The translations under genes were made by a program, and so were the position numbers. Positions 9,198 through 18,581 of a DNA stretch of 64,000 bases are shown here, one piece after another. Every line of letters begins with the position of its first letter. Position 1 is the stretch's first letter. This DNA is from Chryseobacterium sp. SSA4.19 (lineage in GTDB: Bacteria; Bacteroidota; Bacteroidia; Flavobacteriales; Weeksellaceae), in NCBI RefSeq assembly GCF_022601875.1, contig NZ_JAKVIP010000015.1, positions 1 to 64,000 on the forward strand, read 5' to 3'. The notes below the pieces were generated by a model that saw only the letters and a program-made list of their open reading frames with translations, had not been told where the DNA came from and searched no databases.

Positions 9198-11759
9198 CTA
9201 TTTCTTTTTTACAGCTGTTTTCTTTGCTGTTGCCGTTTTCTTTGTAGTGGCTGCCTTTTTTGCGGCAGGCTTTTTCTTTTCTGCAAAAGCTTTAGGATCC
9301 TGATCGGTGATCCATTTTTTCACTTCTTCCAAAGAAACTTCTTTCAGTTCTTCTGCATCATATTTTGTATCGTCTTTCTTTTTCGGGATCTTAAACATGG
9401 CTTTCCCGAATTTTAAAAAAGGTCCCCATCTTCCGTTTTCAATAGAAATTTTTTCTTTTTCCCATTGCTGGATATATCGGTTCGCCTCTTTTTCCAGCTT
9501 GGCATCAATTAATTCATCAATATCACTTTGAGAAAGATAATCAAAATTATACCTTTTCGGAACATTAATAAAGAGGTCTTTATACTTAATAAACGGGCCG
9601 AATCTCCCGGTTCCTTTGGTTACCGGATCTCCTTTATAAGCCGCAATCGGAGCATCTGCCAGTTTCTTTTCATTAATAATTTCTTCTGCACGTTTCTGAT
9701 CTACAGAAAGCGGATCTTCTCCTTTCGGGATACTGATGAAGGTTTCTCCCCATTTTACATACGGACCGAATCTTCCGACCCCTACTGAAACAGGCTGCCC
9801 GTCTACTTCATTCAGATCAAAAGGAAGTTTGAACAGTTCCATAGCCTCTTCAAACGTAATCGTTGCGATATTCTGGCCAGTCATTAACGAAGCAAAAATT
9901 GGCTTCTCTTCGTCATCCGTTTCACCGACCTGAATCATCGCCCCAAATCTTCCGATTCTTGCATGTACATTTTTTCCGGTTTTCGGATCCACTCCCAAAA
10001 ACCGCTCTCCGGTGGCTCTTTCTGCATTTTCTTCTACATCCTCAATCCTCGGATGGAATTTTGAGTAAAAATCCGTCATCATTTCCTTCCACTTCTGGTC
10101 GCCATTCGCAATTTCGTCAAAACTTTCTTCAACTCTTGCGGTGAAACCGTAATCCAGGATTTCTTTGAAATTATCTGTTAAGAAATCACTTACCACTTCT
10201 CCTGTGTCCGTAGGAACGAATTTATTTTTATCCCCTCCGAATTTTTCTTCAACGACTTCTTTTTTGATTTTATCTTTTACCAAAGACATTTTTACCACTT
10301 CACGGATCTGTGGTTCAATTTCTCTTTTATCGACATATTCACGGTTCTGAATCGTCTGAATCGTCGGAGCATAGGTTGACGGTCTTCCAATCCCCAACTC
10401 TTCCAGCTTTCTCACCAGCCCGGCTTCCGTATATCTTGCGCTCGGCCTTGTGAACTTTTCTGTTGCCGTAATTTTTTTATAATCTAAAACCTCCCCTACC
10501 TTTACTTTCGGAAGCAGCTTTTCGTTATTTTCTTCATCGTCGTCTTCTGCCTTTACAATTCCATAAGCTTTTAAGAACCCGTCAAAAATAATGACTTCAC
10601 CCTGTGCTTCAAAATTCTGCGGCAGTCTTGCGTTTCCTATCTCAATAACTGTTTTCTCAATCTTGGCATTCGCCATCTGAGAAGCCAGTGTTCGCCTGTA
10701 AATTAACTGATACAATTTATTCAGCTGGACATCCCCGATACTTTTGACACTGAAATCGGTCGGGCGGATCGCTTCGTGGGCTTCCTGTGCAGATGCGGAT
10801 TTCGTCGTATAATTTCTTGGTGCCGAATACTCCGCTCCATACTCTGAAGTAATCTGGTTTCTTGCCCCCTCAATAGCTTCCCGGGAAAGATTTACGGAGT
10901 CTGTTCTCATATACGTAATATACCCTTCTTCATATAATCTCTGGGCAATACGCATGGTATTGGTTACATTATACCCAAGTCTGGATGAAGCTTCCTGCTG
11001 CAAGGTAGACGTGGTAAAAGGAGCGGAAGCAGAACGTGTTCCGGGTTTAGTTTCAACATTGAGTACTTTAAATTCCGTAGCTTTTGCCAGTTCAAGAAAT
11101 TTTTCAGCCTCTTCTTCTTTATTGAAGTCTTTTTTAAGTTTCGCAGCAATTTCCTGTTGGGCATCATTTAAAAAAACACCTTCAAGCCTGAAGCTTGCTT
11201 TCGCAACAAATTCACGGATTTCTTTTTCTCTTTCAACAATCAGCCTTACTGCTACTGATTGCACTCTTCCCGCTGACAGTCCCGGCTTTACTTTTTTCCA
11301 GAGCACGGGTGACATTTCAAATCCTACGATTCTGTCCAGCACTCTTCTGGCCTGCTGTGCATTGACCAGGTTCTGATCAATATCCCTGGGATTGTCAATG
11401 GCTTTCAGAATGGCATTTTTCGTAATCTCGTGGAAGACAATTCTTTTACGGTTTTCCGGTTTCAGTTTTAACTCGTCTGACAAATGCCAGGCAATAGCTT
11501 CCCCTTCTCGGTCCTCATCGGAAGCCAACCACACCATATCGGCTTTCTTCACAGCAGCTTTCAGTTCAGTAACCAGTTTCTTTTTGTCTGCAGAAACCTC
11601 GTAATCGGGACTGAATGTAGCCAGGTCTATTCCCATTCCTTTCTTAGGCAGATCCCTGATGTGTCCGAAACTGGATTTCACATCAAAATCTTTTCCTAAA
11701 TACTTCTGAATAGTTTTTGCCTTAGCCGGTGATTCTACGATTACTAAATTTTTCGACAT
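9198..11759 (-). CDS. topA: DNA topoisomerase I (type IA)
   Basis: This 853-residue enzyme relaxes negative supercoils by single-strand passage. The N-terminal TOPRIM domain has LVIVESPAKAKTI and the metal-binding acidic triad in SDEDREGE (D81, D83, E85). The active-site tyrosine is Y283 in GYITYMRTDSV. Instead of C4 zinc fingers, the C-terminal third carries four glycine-aromatic repeats (GRFGAMIQVGE, GRFGPYVKWGE, GRFGPFIKYKD, GRWGPFLKFGK). It ends in a Lys/Ala/Thr tail of about 25 residues that probably binds DNA. Length is normal for Bacteroidetes. Confidence 0.96.
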   Translation of the reverse strand: MSKNLVIVESPAKAKTIQKYLGKDFDVKSSFGHIRDLPKKGMGIDLATFSPDYEVSADKKKLVTELKAAVKKADMVWLASDEDREGEAIAWHLSDELKLKPENRKRIVFHEITKNAILKAIDNPRDIDQNLVNAQQARRVLDRIVGFEMSPVLWKKVKPGLSAGRVQSVAVRLIVEREKEIREFVAKASFRLEGVFLNDAQQEIAAKLKKDFNKEEEAEKFLELAKATEFKVLNVETKPGTRSASAPFTTSTLQQEASSRLGYNVTNTMRIAQRLYEEGYITYMRTDSVNLSREAIEGARNQITSEYGAEYSAPRNYTTKSASAQEAHEAIRPTDFSVKSIGDVQLNKLYQLIYRRTLASQMANAKIEKTVIEIGNARLPQNFEAQGEVIIFDGFLKAYGIVKAEDDDEENNEKLLPKVKVGEVLDYKKITATEKFTRPSARYTEAGLVRKLEELGIGRPSTYAPTIQTIQNREYVDKREIEPQIREVVKMSLVKDKIKKEVVEEKFGGDKNKFVPTDTGEVVSDFLTDNFKEILDYGFTARVEESFDEIANGDQKWKEMMTDFYSKFHPRIEDVEENAERATGERFLGVDPKTGKNVHARIGRFGAMIQVGETDDEEKPIFASLMTGQNIATITFEEAMELFKLPFDLNEVDGQPVSVGVGRFGPYVKWGETFISIPKGEDPLSVDQKRAEEIINEKKLADAPIAAYKGDPVTKGTGRFGPFIKYKDLFINVPKRYNFDYLSQSDIDELIDAKLEKEANRYIQQWEKEKISIENGRWGPFLKFGKAMFKIPKKKDDTKYDAEELKEVSLEEVKKWITDQDPKAFAEKKKPAAKKAATTKKTATAKKTAVKKK

Positions 11760-11772
11760 TCTAAAATTTTTG

Positions 11773-11780
11773 CAAAAGTA
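11773..11780 (-). promoter_or_regulatory. -7 promoter element for topA
   Basis: The minus strand reads TACTTTTG (TAnnTTTG), ending 13 bases before the topA ATG, so the leader would be very short. A -33 TTG is not evident. Confidence 0.4.
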
Positions 11781-11980
11781 AAGTTTTTTTATCAGATAGA
11801 TTTTTTTATTACATTTTATTTAGAAACAAGAATAGCACAATAAGTGCGATTACAGAATTATCCCTTTTGCAGAATATTGATGTTACCATCTTATCTTTAT
11901 AGTTAATAAAAAAGAATAATTCACCGTCTAAAATACAATCTTATTTAAATTAAATCTCGTTTAAATCTTTATATGCTGTC

Positions 11981-12000
11981 TTATTGTATTAATACGATAA
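11981..12000. promoter_or_regulatory. 20-bp near-perfect palindrome, candidate operator
   Basis: The half TTATTGTATT faces AATACGATAA, complementary at nine of ten positions with no spacer. It lies two bases from the perfect 26-bp palindrome and shares a GTAT/ATAC core, so the two may be binding sites for one dimeric regulator. Confidence 0.45.
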
Positions 12001-12002
12001 AG

Positions 12003-12028
12003 TATATATTGATACGTATCAATATATA
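12003..12028. promoter_or_regulatory. Perfect 26-bp palindrome, candidate operator
   Basis: The left half TATATATTGATAC is followed directly by its exact reverse complement, with no loop. A zero-spacer palindrome suits a symmetric protein-binding site better than an RNA hairpin. It sits in the 549-bp divergent region between topA and the flexirubin cluster, about 230 bases from the cluster's -33 element and 240 from the topA start. The rest of 11781-12257 is AT-rich and shows no gene. Confidence 0.5.
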
Positions 12029-12259
12029 GTTCGGCAAATAGACAGGCTGCATAAGTACGGATAAAACAAATCACAATTGCAAATAAAATAGATGGTATCT
12101 TTTAAAAATTTAGAAATTTTAAATAATACATACTAAATAAAACCATAATTAATTTTGACATTATACTCTAATCCTCACTTATTATAGCTCTTTTGTACGT
12201 ATTCAGTAGTTTATTATAACCTATTGTTATTCTTCAGCGAAAAGTTAGTGTTAAAACTT

Positions 12260-12289
12260 TTTGAACTCATCATGAAAAAATTAAATTTG
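12260..12289 (+). promoter_or_regulatory. Promoter of the first flexirubin-cluster gene
   Basis: TTTG at 12260-12263 and TAAATTTG at 12282-12289 are separated by 18 bases, matching the Bacteroidetes -33/-7 promoter. Transcription would start near 12296, giving a leader of about 13 bases to the ATG at 12309 and excluding the in-frame TTG at 12294. Confidence 0.55.
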
Positions 12290-12308
12290 CAACTTGATTT
12301 ACCATGGA

Positions 12309-15300
12309 ATGCATCGTTTCTTTATTTCTTTATATTATCTAATCTCCAGAAACAGGCTTCTTTCTGTATTTTTTACAGTTGGAATAGCAGTTTTGTGCAT
12401 ATTTTTTGCCTCAAAAATCAATTTCGAAGAAGACATTAACCAGATTATCCCTAAAAATGAAAAATCGGATCTTACAGCTAAGGTTTTAAAGCAGCTTAAC
12501 TTTTCAGATAAGATCATTGTTATTATTGAAAATAAATCTACAGAAAACAGTTTTCAGCTTTCTGAAACAGCTGATGCTTTTTTGAAGAAAATACAGCCGC
12601 TGCAACAATACATCGGTTCGGTCCAGGGCAAAGTAAATGATAATGAAATATCGGAAACCTTTGATTTCGTCAATCAGAATCTTCCGTTATTTTTAGATGA
12701 AAGGGACTATAAGGAAATTGACAGAAAACTTCAGAAAGACAGCATTGCAAAGCAGGTGGAAAACAATTACATTGCCCTTTCTTCACCGACAAGCCTGGTA
12801 ACAAAAGAATTTATCAAGAAAGATCCCCTGGGAATCACTTTCTTAGGGATTAAAAAACTTAATGCGCTAAATATCAGCAAAGATTTCAAACTTGAAGACA
12901 GCTATATCGTCACAAAAGATGGGAAGAACCTTCTTCTTTTTATTGATCCGAAAAACAAGAGCAATGACACCAAGAACAATGAAGCTTTTATAAATGAACT
13001 GAATGAAATAAAAACTCATCTTAACCAACAGTTTAAAGGAAAGACGGAAATCAGCTATTTCGGCTCACCGGTAATTGCCGTGGCCAATGCCCAGCAGATC
13101 AAAAAAGACATACAGAACACGGTGATTATTTCTATGACCGTCCTTCTGATTCTTCTGATTTATTATTTCAGGAATATCTTTACTCCGATTATCGTTTTCC
13201 TTCCGACTGTTTTTTCGGTGTTACTGGCCCTACTGATTCTATATTTTATTAAAGATAAAATCTCAGCAATTTCACTCAGTGTCGGCGCCATCCTCATCGG
13301 AATCACTATTGATTATGCGTTGCACATCCTAACTCATTACAAACATAATAACAATATTGAAGAACTTTATAAGGAAATTACACAGCCTATTATATTAAGC
13401 AGTGCGACAACAGCTGTTTCTTTTCTGTGCCTGGTCTTTGTCCGTTCGGAAGCGCTGAAAGACCTTGGCCTTTTCGCTGCTATCACAGTCATCCTGTCTG
13501 CAGTGAGTGCTCTGATTATCGTTCCTCAACTATATACACCGAAAGTAAAGGAAAATAAAGTCAGCACGAATTTCATTGATAAAATCGGATCTTATCCTTA
13601 CGAAAAAAACAAGCCTTTGATTATCGGCTGTTCCGTCATTATTATTGCATGCCTTTTCGGGTTCAGGCACGTCGGCTTTAATGAAGACATCGGCGATTTG
13701 AATTATATTCCGAAAGATTTAAAAATAAGCGAAGCAAAACTCCAGAAGCTGTCTGATATCACGTCAAAATCCATCTATACGATTTCTTACGGAAATTCAG
13801 AGGAAGAAGCACTGATGAGAAACTCCCAATTGAGCCGGTTTCTGGAAAAAGAAAAAGAACAGGGGAAAATTTTAAGCTATAATTCCCTGGGAAATGTAGT
13901 TTTATCTGAAAAAGACCAGCGAAAAAAGATTGAGGCATGGCAAAAATTCTGGAATACTGATAAAAAAAACCAGACCATTTCTGAATTAACAGATAACGGT
14001 AATAGGTTCGGGTTCAACAGTTCGGCCTTTGATCAGTTTACTGAAAACCTGAATAAGCCTTATGCTGCTTTAAGCCTGAAAGACTATGAAAAAATAAAAG
14101 CTTTACAGATTTCTGAATTCTTAAGCCAGGAGAATGGTTTTTATACGGTTTCCAATGTAGTAAAGGTAGATGAAACAAAAAGAGATGCGTTTATTCGGGA
14201 TGTTGAAAAGAACCATGATGCACTGGCTATTGACCGACAGCAGATGAATGAGAATTTTTTAGGCCTGCTGAAAAGAGATTTCAACACCCTGATCAATTAC
14301 TCACTTCTGGCGATTGTTTTAACCATCATCGTTTTCTTCAGGAATTTTGAATTAACAGTATTAACAATGTTCCCGATTGTCCTGACCGGAGTGGTCACTG
14401 CAGGGATCCTGTATTTCTTAGGATTGGAATTAAATATTTTCAGCACAGTGGTCTGCACCTTGGTCTTCGGAGTAGGAGACGATTTCAGCATCTTCCTGAC
14501 ACAAGCTATGCAAAAGGAACATACGACTGGGAAGAATGAGCTTCCAACGTATAGAACTTCTATTATTCTGGCTGTTTTCACCACCATTCTGTCCATCGGC
14601 TCACTGATTTTCGCAAAGCATCCGGCTTTACATTCTCTGGCTTTAGTGGCATTAATAGGAATGTTTTCCGTGATCATCATTACCTCAACACTATATCCGT
14701 TCTGGTTCAGGCTGTTGATTACCAACAGGGCAAAGAAAGGGCTGTCGCCCATTACATTCAGATTATTTGTACACGCGGTGATCTCTTTTTTATATTACGG
14801 TTTGGGAGGCTTGTTTTTTTCCCTGTTCGTCAGCCCTTTCACCAGGAATTCCAAAGGAAGGACACTAAATTTTATCAAACTAATTCTAGCGCGGTTTTTA
14901 ACTTCTGTGTTATTTACGAATCCATTTGTAAAGAAAAAGATCATTAAAAATACGAAAGAAGATTTCACCAAACCTGCTGTGATCATTGCCAACCATACTT
15001 CTTTTCTGGATACGTTAGCCATTTCAATGGTTACCCATAAAGTCATCTATCTGGTTAATGACTGGGTCTATCAATCACCTGTTTTTGGAAGAATCGTAAG
15101 AGCATTGGGGTTTTATCCCGTTTCTCAGGGCATTGAAAACGGAATGGAACAATTAGAAAGAAAAATAAATCAGGGATATTCACTGGTTGTTTTTCCGGAA
15201 GCGGAACGTTCTTACAACAGCAATGTCAAAAGATTCCATAAGGGAGCATTCTATCTTGCGGAACAATTCGGACTAGACATTCTGCCGCTTTATATCCATG

Positions 15301-15962
15301 GAAACTCTGAAGTATTGCCAAAAGGGGATTTTATTATTTATGACGGGTCGATCACCGTAAAAGTGGGCGAGAGAATCATGAAAGAGGATGTGAACTTCGG
15401 GAGGAATTATTCTGAAAGAACAAAGAAAATCAATGCCTATTTCAGGAATGAATTTACCAGACTGAGAACAGAACTCGAGGACGAGAATTATTTTAAAAAG
15501 ACGTTGTTCTTAAGTTTCCTGTATAAAGATGTTGAGGTTGTTAAAGAGGTAAAACAGGATTTCAACCGTAACAAGTCTGTTTATTTTGAATTAAATAAGC
15601 ATATTCCAAAGGATGCGAATATTTTGCATGTGGCGGATGATTTCGGGCAAAAAGATATCCTGATGACACTTCAACAACCGGGAAGAACCATTGTCAGCTG
15701 TATAAAAGATCCTGAGAAAAGAGAGATTGCCCGTCAGAATTATCTGGTAAAGAGAAGAAAAATCAGGTATACGGCCGATACGAATGAGATTAATAAAAAA
15801 ATTGATGTGCTGCTGATTTCTGATCATCAGTTCAGCATCAGCGAAATAACATCTCTGCCGGAAACGGTTATTTTTATGAATGCAGGAAATAACTCATTAG
15901 ACATAGCAGGTTACCGCCTGAAATATGATACCGAATCTTTAAAAGTATTTAGTTCTGAATAA
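12309..15962 (+). CDS. MMPL/RND-type transporter fused to a PlsC-like acyltransferase
   Basis: This encodes 1217 residues. The first ~830 form an MMPL exporter with two membrane halves (VIISMTVLLILLIYYFRNIF and SLLAIVLTIIVFFRNFEL begin the two clusters) and two large periplasmic loops. Residues ~880-1080 are a 1-acylglycerol-3-phosphate acyltransferase-like domain with the HX4D motif NHTSFLD (H896, D901) and the FPEAERSY block. The last ~130 residues resemble a degenerate Rossmann/methyltransferase fold (ILHVADDFGQKDILMTL). Such proteins are typical of flexirubin and aryl polyene clusters; the transporter may export the pigment and the acyltransferase may form an ester. The ATG was chosen over the TTG at 12294. 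Confidence 0.88.
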   Translation: MHRFFISLYYLISRNRLLSVFFTVGIAVLCIFFASKINFEEDINQIIPKNEKSDLTAKVLKQLNFSDKIIVIIENKSTENSFQLSETADAFLKKIQPLQQYIGSVQGKVNDNEISETFDFVNQNLPLFLDERDYKEIDRKLQKDSIAKQVENNYIALSSPTSLVTKEFIKKDPLGITFLGIKKLNALNISKDFKLEDSYIVTKDGKNLLLFIDPKNKSNDTKNNEAFINELNEIKTHLNQQFKGKTEISYFGSPVIAVANAQQIKKDIQNTVIISMTVLLILLIYYFRNIFTPIIVFLPTVFSVLLALLILYFIKDKISAISLSVGAILIGITIDYALHILTHYKHNNNIEELYKEITQPIILSSATTAVSFLCLVFVRSEALKDLGLFAAITVILSAVSALIIVPQLYTPKVKENKVSTNFIDKIGSYPYEKNKPLIIGCSVIIIACLFGFRHVGFNEDIGDLNYIPKDLKISEAKLQKLSDITSKSIYTISYGNSEEEALMRNSQLSRFLEKEKEQGKILSYNSLGNVVLSEKDQRKKIEAWQKFWNTDKKNQTISELTDNGNRFGFNSSAFDQFTENLNKPYAALSLKDYEKIKALQISEFLSQENGFYTVSNVVKVDETKRDAFIRDVEKNHDALAIDRQQMNENFLGLLKRDFNTLINYSLLAIVLTIIVFFRNFELTVLTMFPIVLTGVVTAGILYFLGLELNIFSTVVCTLVFGVGDDFSIFLTQAMQKEHTTGKNELPTYRTSIILAVFTTILSIGSLIFAKHPALHSLALVALIGMFSVIIITSTLYPFWFRLLITNRAKKGLSPITFRLFVHAVISFLYYGLGGLFFSLFVSPFTRNSKGRTLNFIKLILARFLTSVLFTNPFVKKKIIKNTKEDFTKPAVIIANHTSFLDTLAISMVTHKVIYLVNDWVYQSPVFGRIVRALGFYPVSQGIENGMEQLERKINQGYSLVVFPEAERSYNSNVKRFHKGAFYLAEQFGLDILPLYIHGNSEVLPKGDFIIYDGSITVKVGERIMKEDVNFGRNYSERTKKINAYFRNEFTRLRTELEDENYFKKTLFLSFLYKDVEVVKEVKQDFNRNKSVYFELNKHIPKDANILHVADDFGQKDILMTLQQPGRTIVSCIKDPEKREIARQNYLVKRRKIRYTADTNEINKKIDVLLISDHQFSISEITSLPETVIFMNAGNNSLDIAGYRLKYDTESLKVFSSE

Positions 15963-15977
15963 TAAATATGAAAATCA

Positions 15978-15985
15978 TATTTTTG
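15978..15985 (+). promoter_or_regulatory. -7 promoter element upstream of darA
   Basis: TATTTTTG matches TAnnTTTG, 19 bases before the darA ATG. The -33 region has only TTCTG (about 15953), so this may be a weak internal promoter letting the dar genes be expressed apart from the transporter fusion. Confidence 0.4.
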
Positions 15986-16004
15986 TAACCGGAAAAAAGA
16001 ATTA

Positions 16005-16919
16005 ATGAAAAAAAATATACTTGTACTGTATTATACACAGTCGGGACAATTGGAAGATATTGTAAGAAATATTGCCCAGCCGTTTGAAAATAAAAACAGC
16101 AAATACGAGGTAACCTATTACAATATCCAACTTAAGGAAGATTTTCCTTTTCCCTGGCCCGGCGATGTATTCTTCAACACCTTCCCGGAATCATACCTGC
16201 AGATCCCGAGTGAAATTCTTCCCCCTCCGGATGAGGTTCTGAACAGGAAATTCGATCTGATCATTTTCGGATATCAGGTTTGGTATCTGACCCCCTCCAT
16301 CCCTACCATTTCATTTCTGAAAAGTAAATATGCAGAAGGTATTCTGAAAGACACACCTGTCGTTACCGTTTCAGGTACGAGAAATATGTGGATGCTTTCC
16401 CAGGAAAAATTAAAAGTATATTTAAAAGATTTAAAAACACCATTAGTAGGGAATATTGCTCTGGTAGACCGGCATGACAATTATACCAGCGTATTGACCA
16501 TTCTTCGATGGATGACCACCGGGAAAAAAGAAAAATCAGGAGTTCTTCCGGCAGCCGGAGTTTCAGATGAAGAAATTGCAGGTTCGGCAAAGTACGGAAC
16601 AATCATAGAAAAACATTTATCTGAACATACTTTATCAGATTTGCAGCCTGAACTGGTAAAAAACGGTGCGGTAGAAATCAGGGCTTTTCTGGTAAGAGTG
16701 GAAAAAGTAGGAAACAAAATTTTCACGGTGTGGTCCAACCTCATCATCAGGAAAAAAGAAAAACGACCATTGCTGATTAAATTCTTTAAGGTATATTTGA
16801 TGGCTGCGATCTGGATTATTTCACCCATCGTATTGGTTTTACACCTGCTGACAACACCCATTTTCTGGTTTAAAAGAAAAAAACAAAGAGAGTATTTACA
16901 AGGAATTAATTTAAAATAG
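16005..16919 (+). CDS. darA: Dialkylresorcinol biosynthesis protein DarA
   Basis: The 304-residue protein matches the DarA family, often annotated as dialkylresorcinol condensing enzyme. The N-terminus LVLYYTQSGQLEDIV (residues 6-20) looks like the phosphate loop of a flavodoxin-fold FMN protein, and LIIFGYQVWYLTPSIP continues that fold. One hydrophobic segment at ~263-289 (KVYLMAAIWIISPIVLVL) suggests a membrane anchor near the C-terminus. In characterised dar pairs DarB makes a cyclohexanedione and DarA aromatises it to the resorcinol; a flavin oxidoreductase fold fits that oxidation. It is separated from darB by one base. Confidence 0.85.
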   Translation: MKKNILVLYYTQSGQLEDIVRNIAQPFENKNSKYEVTYYNIQLKEDFPFPWPGDVFFNTFPESYLQIPSEILPPPDEVLNRKFDLIIFGYQVWYLTPSIPTISFLKSKYAEGILKDTPVVTVSGTRNMWMLSQEKLKVYLKDLKTPLVGNIALVDRHDNYTSVLTILRWMTTGKKEKSGVLPAAGVSDEEIAGSAKYGTIIEKHLSEHTLSDLQPELVKNGAVEIRAFLVRVEKVGNKIFTVWSNLIIRKKEKRPLLIKFFKVYLMAAIWIISPIVLVLHLLTTPIFWFKRKKQREYLQGINLK

Positions 16920-16920
16920 A

Positions 16921-18060
16921 ATGTACGACGTATTTATAACAAAAGCATCAACATACTTGCCGAATGAGCCGGTTTCAAATGATGAAATGGAAACGTATCT
17001 TGGTTATATAAATGGCGCAAAATCTAAAGCCAAATCAATTATTTTAAGAAACAATAAAATTGTTACGCGATACTATGCTTTAGATAAAGAAGGGAATCCT
17101 ACCCATACCAATGCACAGATTGCTGCAAATGCCGTAGAAGGACTTTTTGATGAAAAATTCACCAAAGAAAATATGGAACTGCTTTCCGCAGGAACCTCTT
17201 CTCCGGATCAGATTCAGCCTTCACATGCATCTATGATTCACGGGGAACTGAATATGAACAAGTCTCTGGCGGTTAATACGGCATCCGGGCTTTGTAATTC
17301 CGGAATGAACGCATTAAATTATGGTTTTTTATCCGTAAAAGCAGGGGTTCATAAAAATGCAGTCTGTGTAGGTTCTGAAAGGATGTCTGCATGGATGACG
17401 GCAGATAAATTCAACCATGAAGCAGAAAACCTTTTGCTGCTGGAAGAAAGACCGATTATCGCTTTCAAAAGGGAGTTCCTAAGATGGATGCTTTCTGACG
17501 GGGCAGGAGCTTTCCTGTTAGAAGATAAGCCCAGAGAGGATGAGGTTTCTTTGAAAATAGAATTCATTGACTTTTATTCTTACGCTCATGAAATAGAAGC
17601 ATGTATGTATGCTGGCACTGAAAAGCAGGAAGACGGAAGCCTGAAATCATGGGCTGATTATCCGTCTGATGAATGGCTGAAACAATCCATATTTGCCCTA
17701 AAGCAGGATACCAAACTTTTGGATCAGTATATTCTGGTAAAAGGTGCTGAAAGTTTAAGGTCTTCCTTTGATAAACATAACCTTGATCCTGATACGGTGG
17801 ACCATGTATTGGCCCATATCTCTTCAGGATATTTTAAAGAAGGACTGAAAAATGAATTTGCCAACGTAGGGCTCGATTTCCCTTGGGAGAAATGGTTTTA
17901 TAACCTTTCTGAAGTAGGAAACATCGGAGCAGGCTCTATTTTTATTGCGTTAGAACAGCTAATGAATTCCGGAAGATTGAAAAAAGGAGAAAAAGTACTT
18001 CTCTGCGTTCCGGAAAGCGGGAGATTTTCTTATTCTTGTGCCCTGTTAACGGTTTGCTAA
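16921..18060 (+). CDS. darB: DarB, KAS III-like ketosynthase for dialkylresorcinol
   Basis: This 379-residue thiolase-fold enzyme joins two acyl chains and cyclises them to the cyclohexanedione precursor of dialkylresorcinol. The KAS III-type residues are visible: C125 in NTASGLCNSGMN, H299 in DHVLAHISSGYF and N334 in SEVGNIGAGS. The length exceeds FabH by about 50 residues, as is usual for DarB. The gene lies between darA and an ApeP-like dehydratase gene, whose ATG overlaps the darB stop by one base. Confidence 0.9.
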   Translation: MYDVFITKASTYLPNEPVSNDEMETYLGYINGAKSKAKSIILRNNKIVTRYYALDKEGNPTHTNAQIAANAVEGLFDEKFTKENMELLSAGTSSPDQIQPSHASMIHGELNMNKSLAVNTASGLCNSGMNALNYGFLSVKAGVHKNAVCVGSERMSAWMTADKFNHEAENLLLLEERPIIAFKREFLRWMLSDGAGAFLLEDKPREDEVSLKIEFIDFYSYAHEIEACMYAGTEKQEDGSLKSWADYPSDEWLKQSIFALKQDTKLLDQYILVKGAESLRSSFDKHNLDPDTVDHVLAHISSGYFKEGLKNEFANVGLDFPWEKWFYNLSEVGNIGAGSIFIALEQLMNSGRLKKGEKVLLCVPESGRFSYSCALLTVC

Positions 18061-18491
18061 TGGAGAAAAGACTGCCTACTTCTGACCAGAATTTTGTAGA
18101 AAGCCTGATTCCTCAGCGTTTCCCTTTCGTCATGGTCAGCAGCATTGCTGATTACACTGAAAATCAACTGATTTCAGGACTTCATATACATGAGGAAAAT
18201 ATTTTTGTTCATAATGGGATTTTCCAGGCTTCGGGCTTAATAGAACATCAGGCACAGAGTGTAGCGTTACACACAGGCTATAAGTTTTACCTGCTTGGAA
18301 AAGAAGCTCCTACAGGCTATATCGGAGCCATCAAATCTTTTGAGGCCTATGTATTGCCTGAAACAGGAGATCTTCTTAAGACAGAAGTAAAGATCCTGAA
18401 CGAAATCATGGGCGTGACATTAGTGGATGCTGTTACAAAACTTAACGATGAAGTTATTGCAGTATCTCAGATGAAAACGGTTGTAAAATAA
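18060..18491 (+). CDS. ApeP-like 3-hydroxyacyl-ACP dehydratase
   Basis: This single hotdog of 143 residues starts at the ATG that overlaps the darB stop (TAATG). It retains the dehydratase frame LIPQRFPFVMVSSI and a His/Glu pair, H51 in FVHNGIFQ and E62 in GLIEHQAQ, in the ApeP-like spacing rather than the FabZ HFPG form. It probably removes water from 3-hydroxyacyl-ACP so that double bonds remain in the polyene. An in-frame start at 18036 was rejected because it lies inside darB. Confidence 0.8.
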   Translation: MEKRLPTSDQNFVESLIPQRFPFVMVSSIADYTENQLISGLHIHEENIFVHNGIFQASGLIEHQAQSVALHTGYKFYLLGKEAPTGYIGAIKSFEAYVLPETGDLLKTEVKILNEIMGVTLVDAVTKLNDEVIAVSQMKTVVK

Positions 18492-18581
18492 ACAGTAAAG
18501 TGTAATCCATTGCTCAACGAATATTTTTGATTCATTAAAGCAATCCGGAAAACTATATGTTTTTGTGATTAAAAAATAAAG

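Noticed and set aside
12294..12308. TTG at 12294 as the start of the MMPL fusion
   Set aside because: The -7 element ends at 12289, so transcription would start at or just after this codon; the ATG at 12309 fits.
12224..12439. A 71-codon plus-strand frame at the start of the cluster
   Set aside because: It overlaps the promoter and the first codons of the MMPL fusion in another frame and has no recognisable features.
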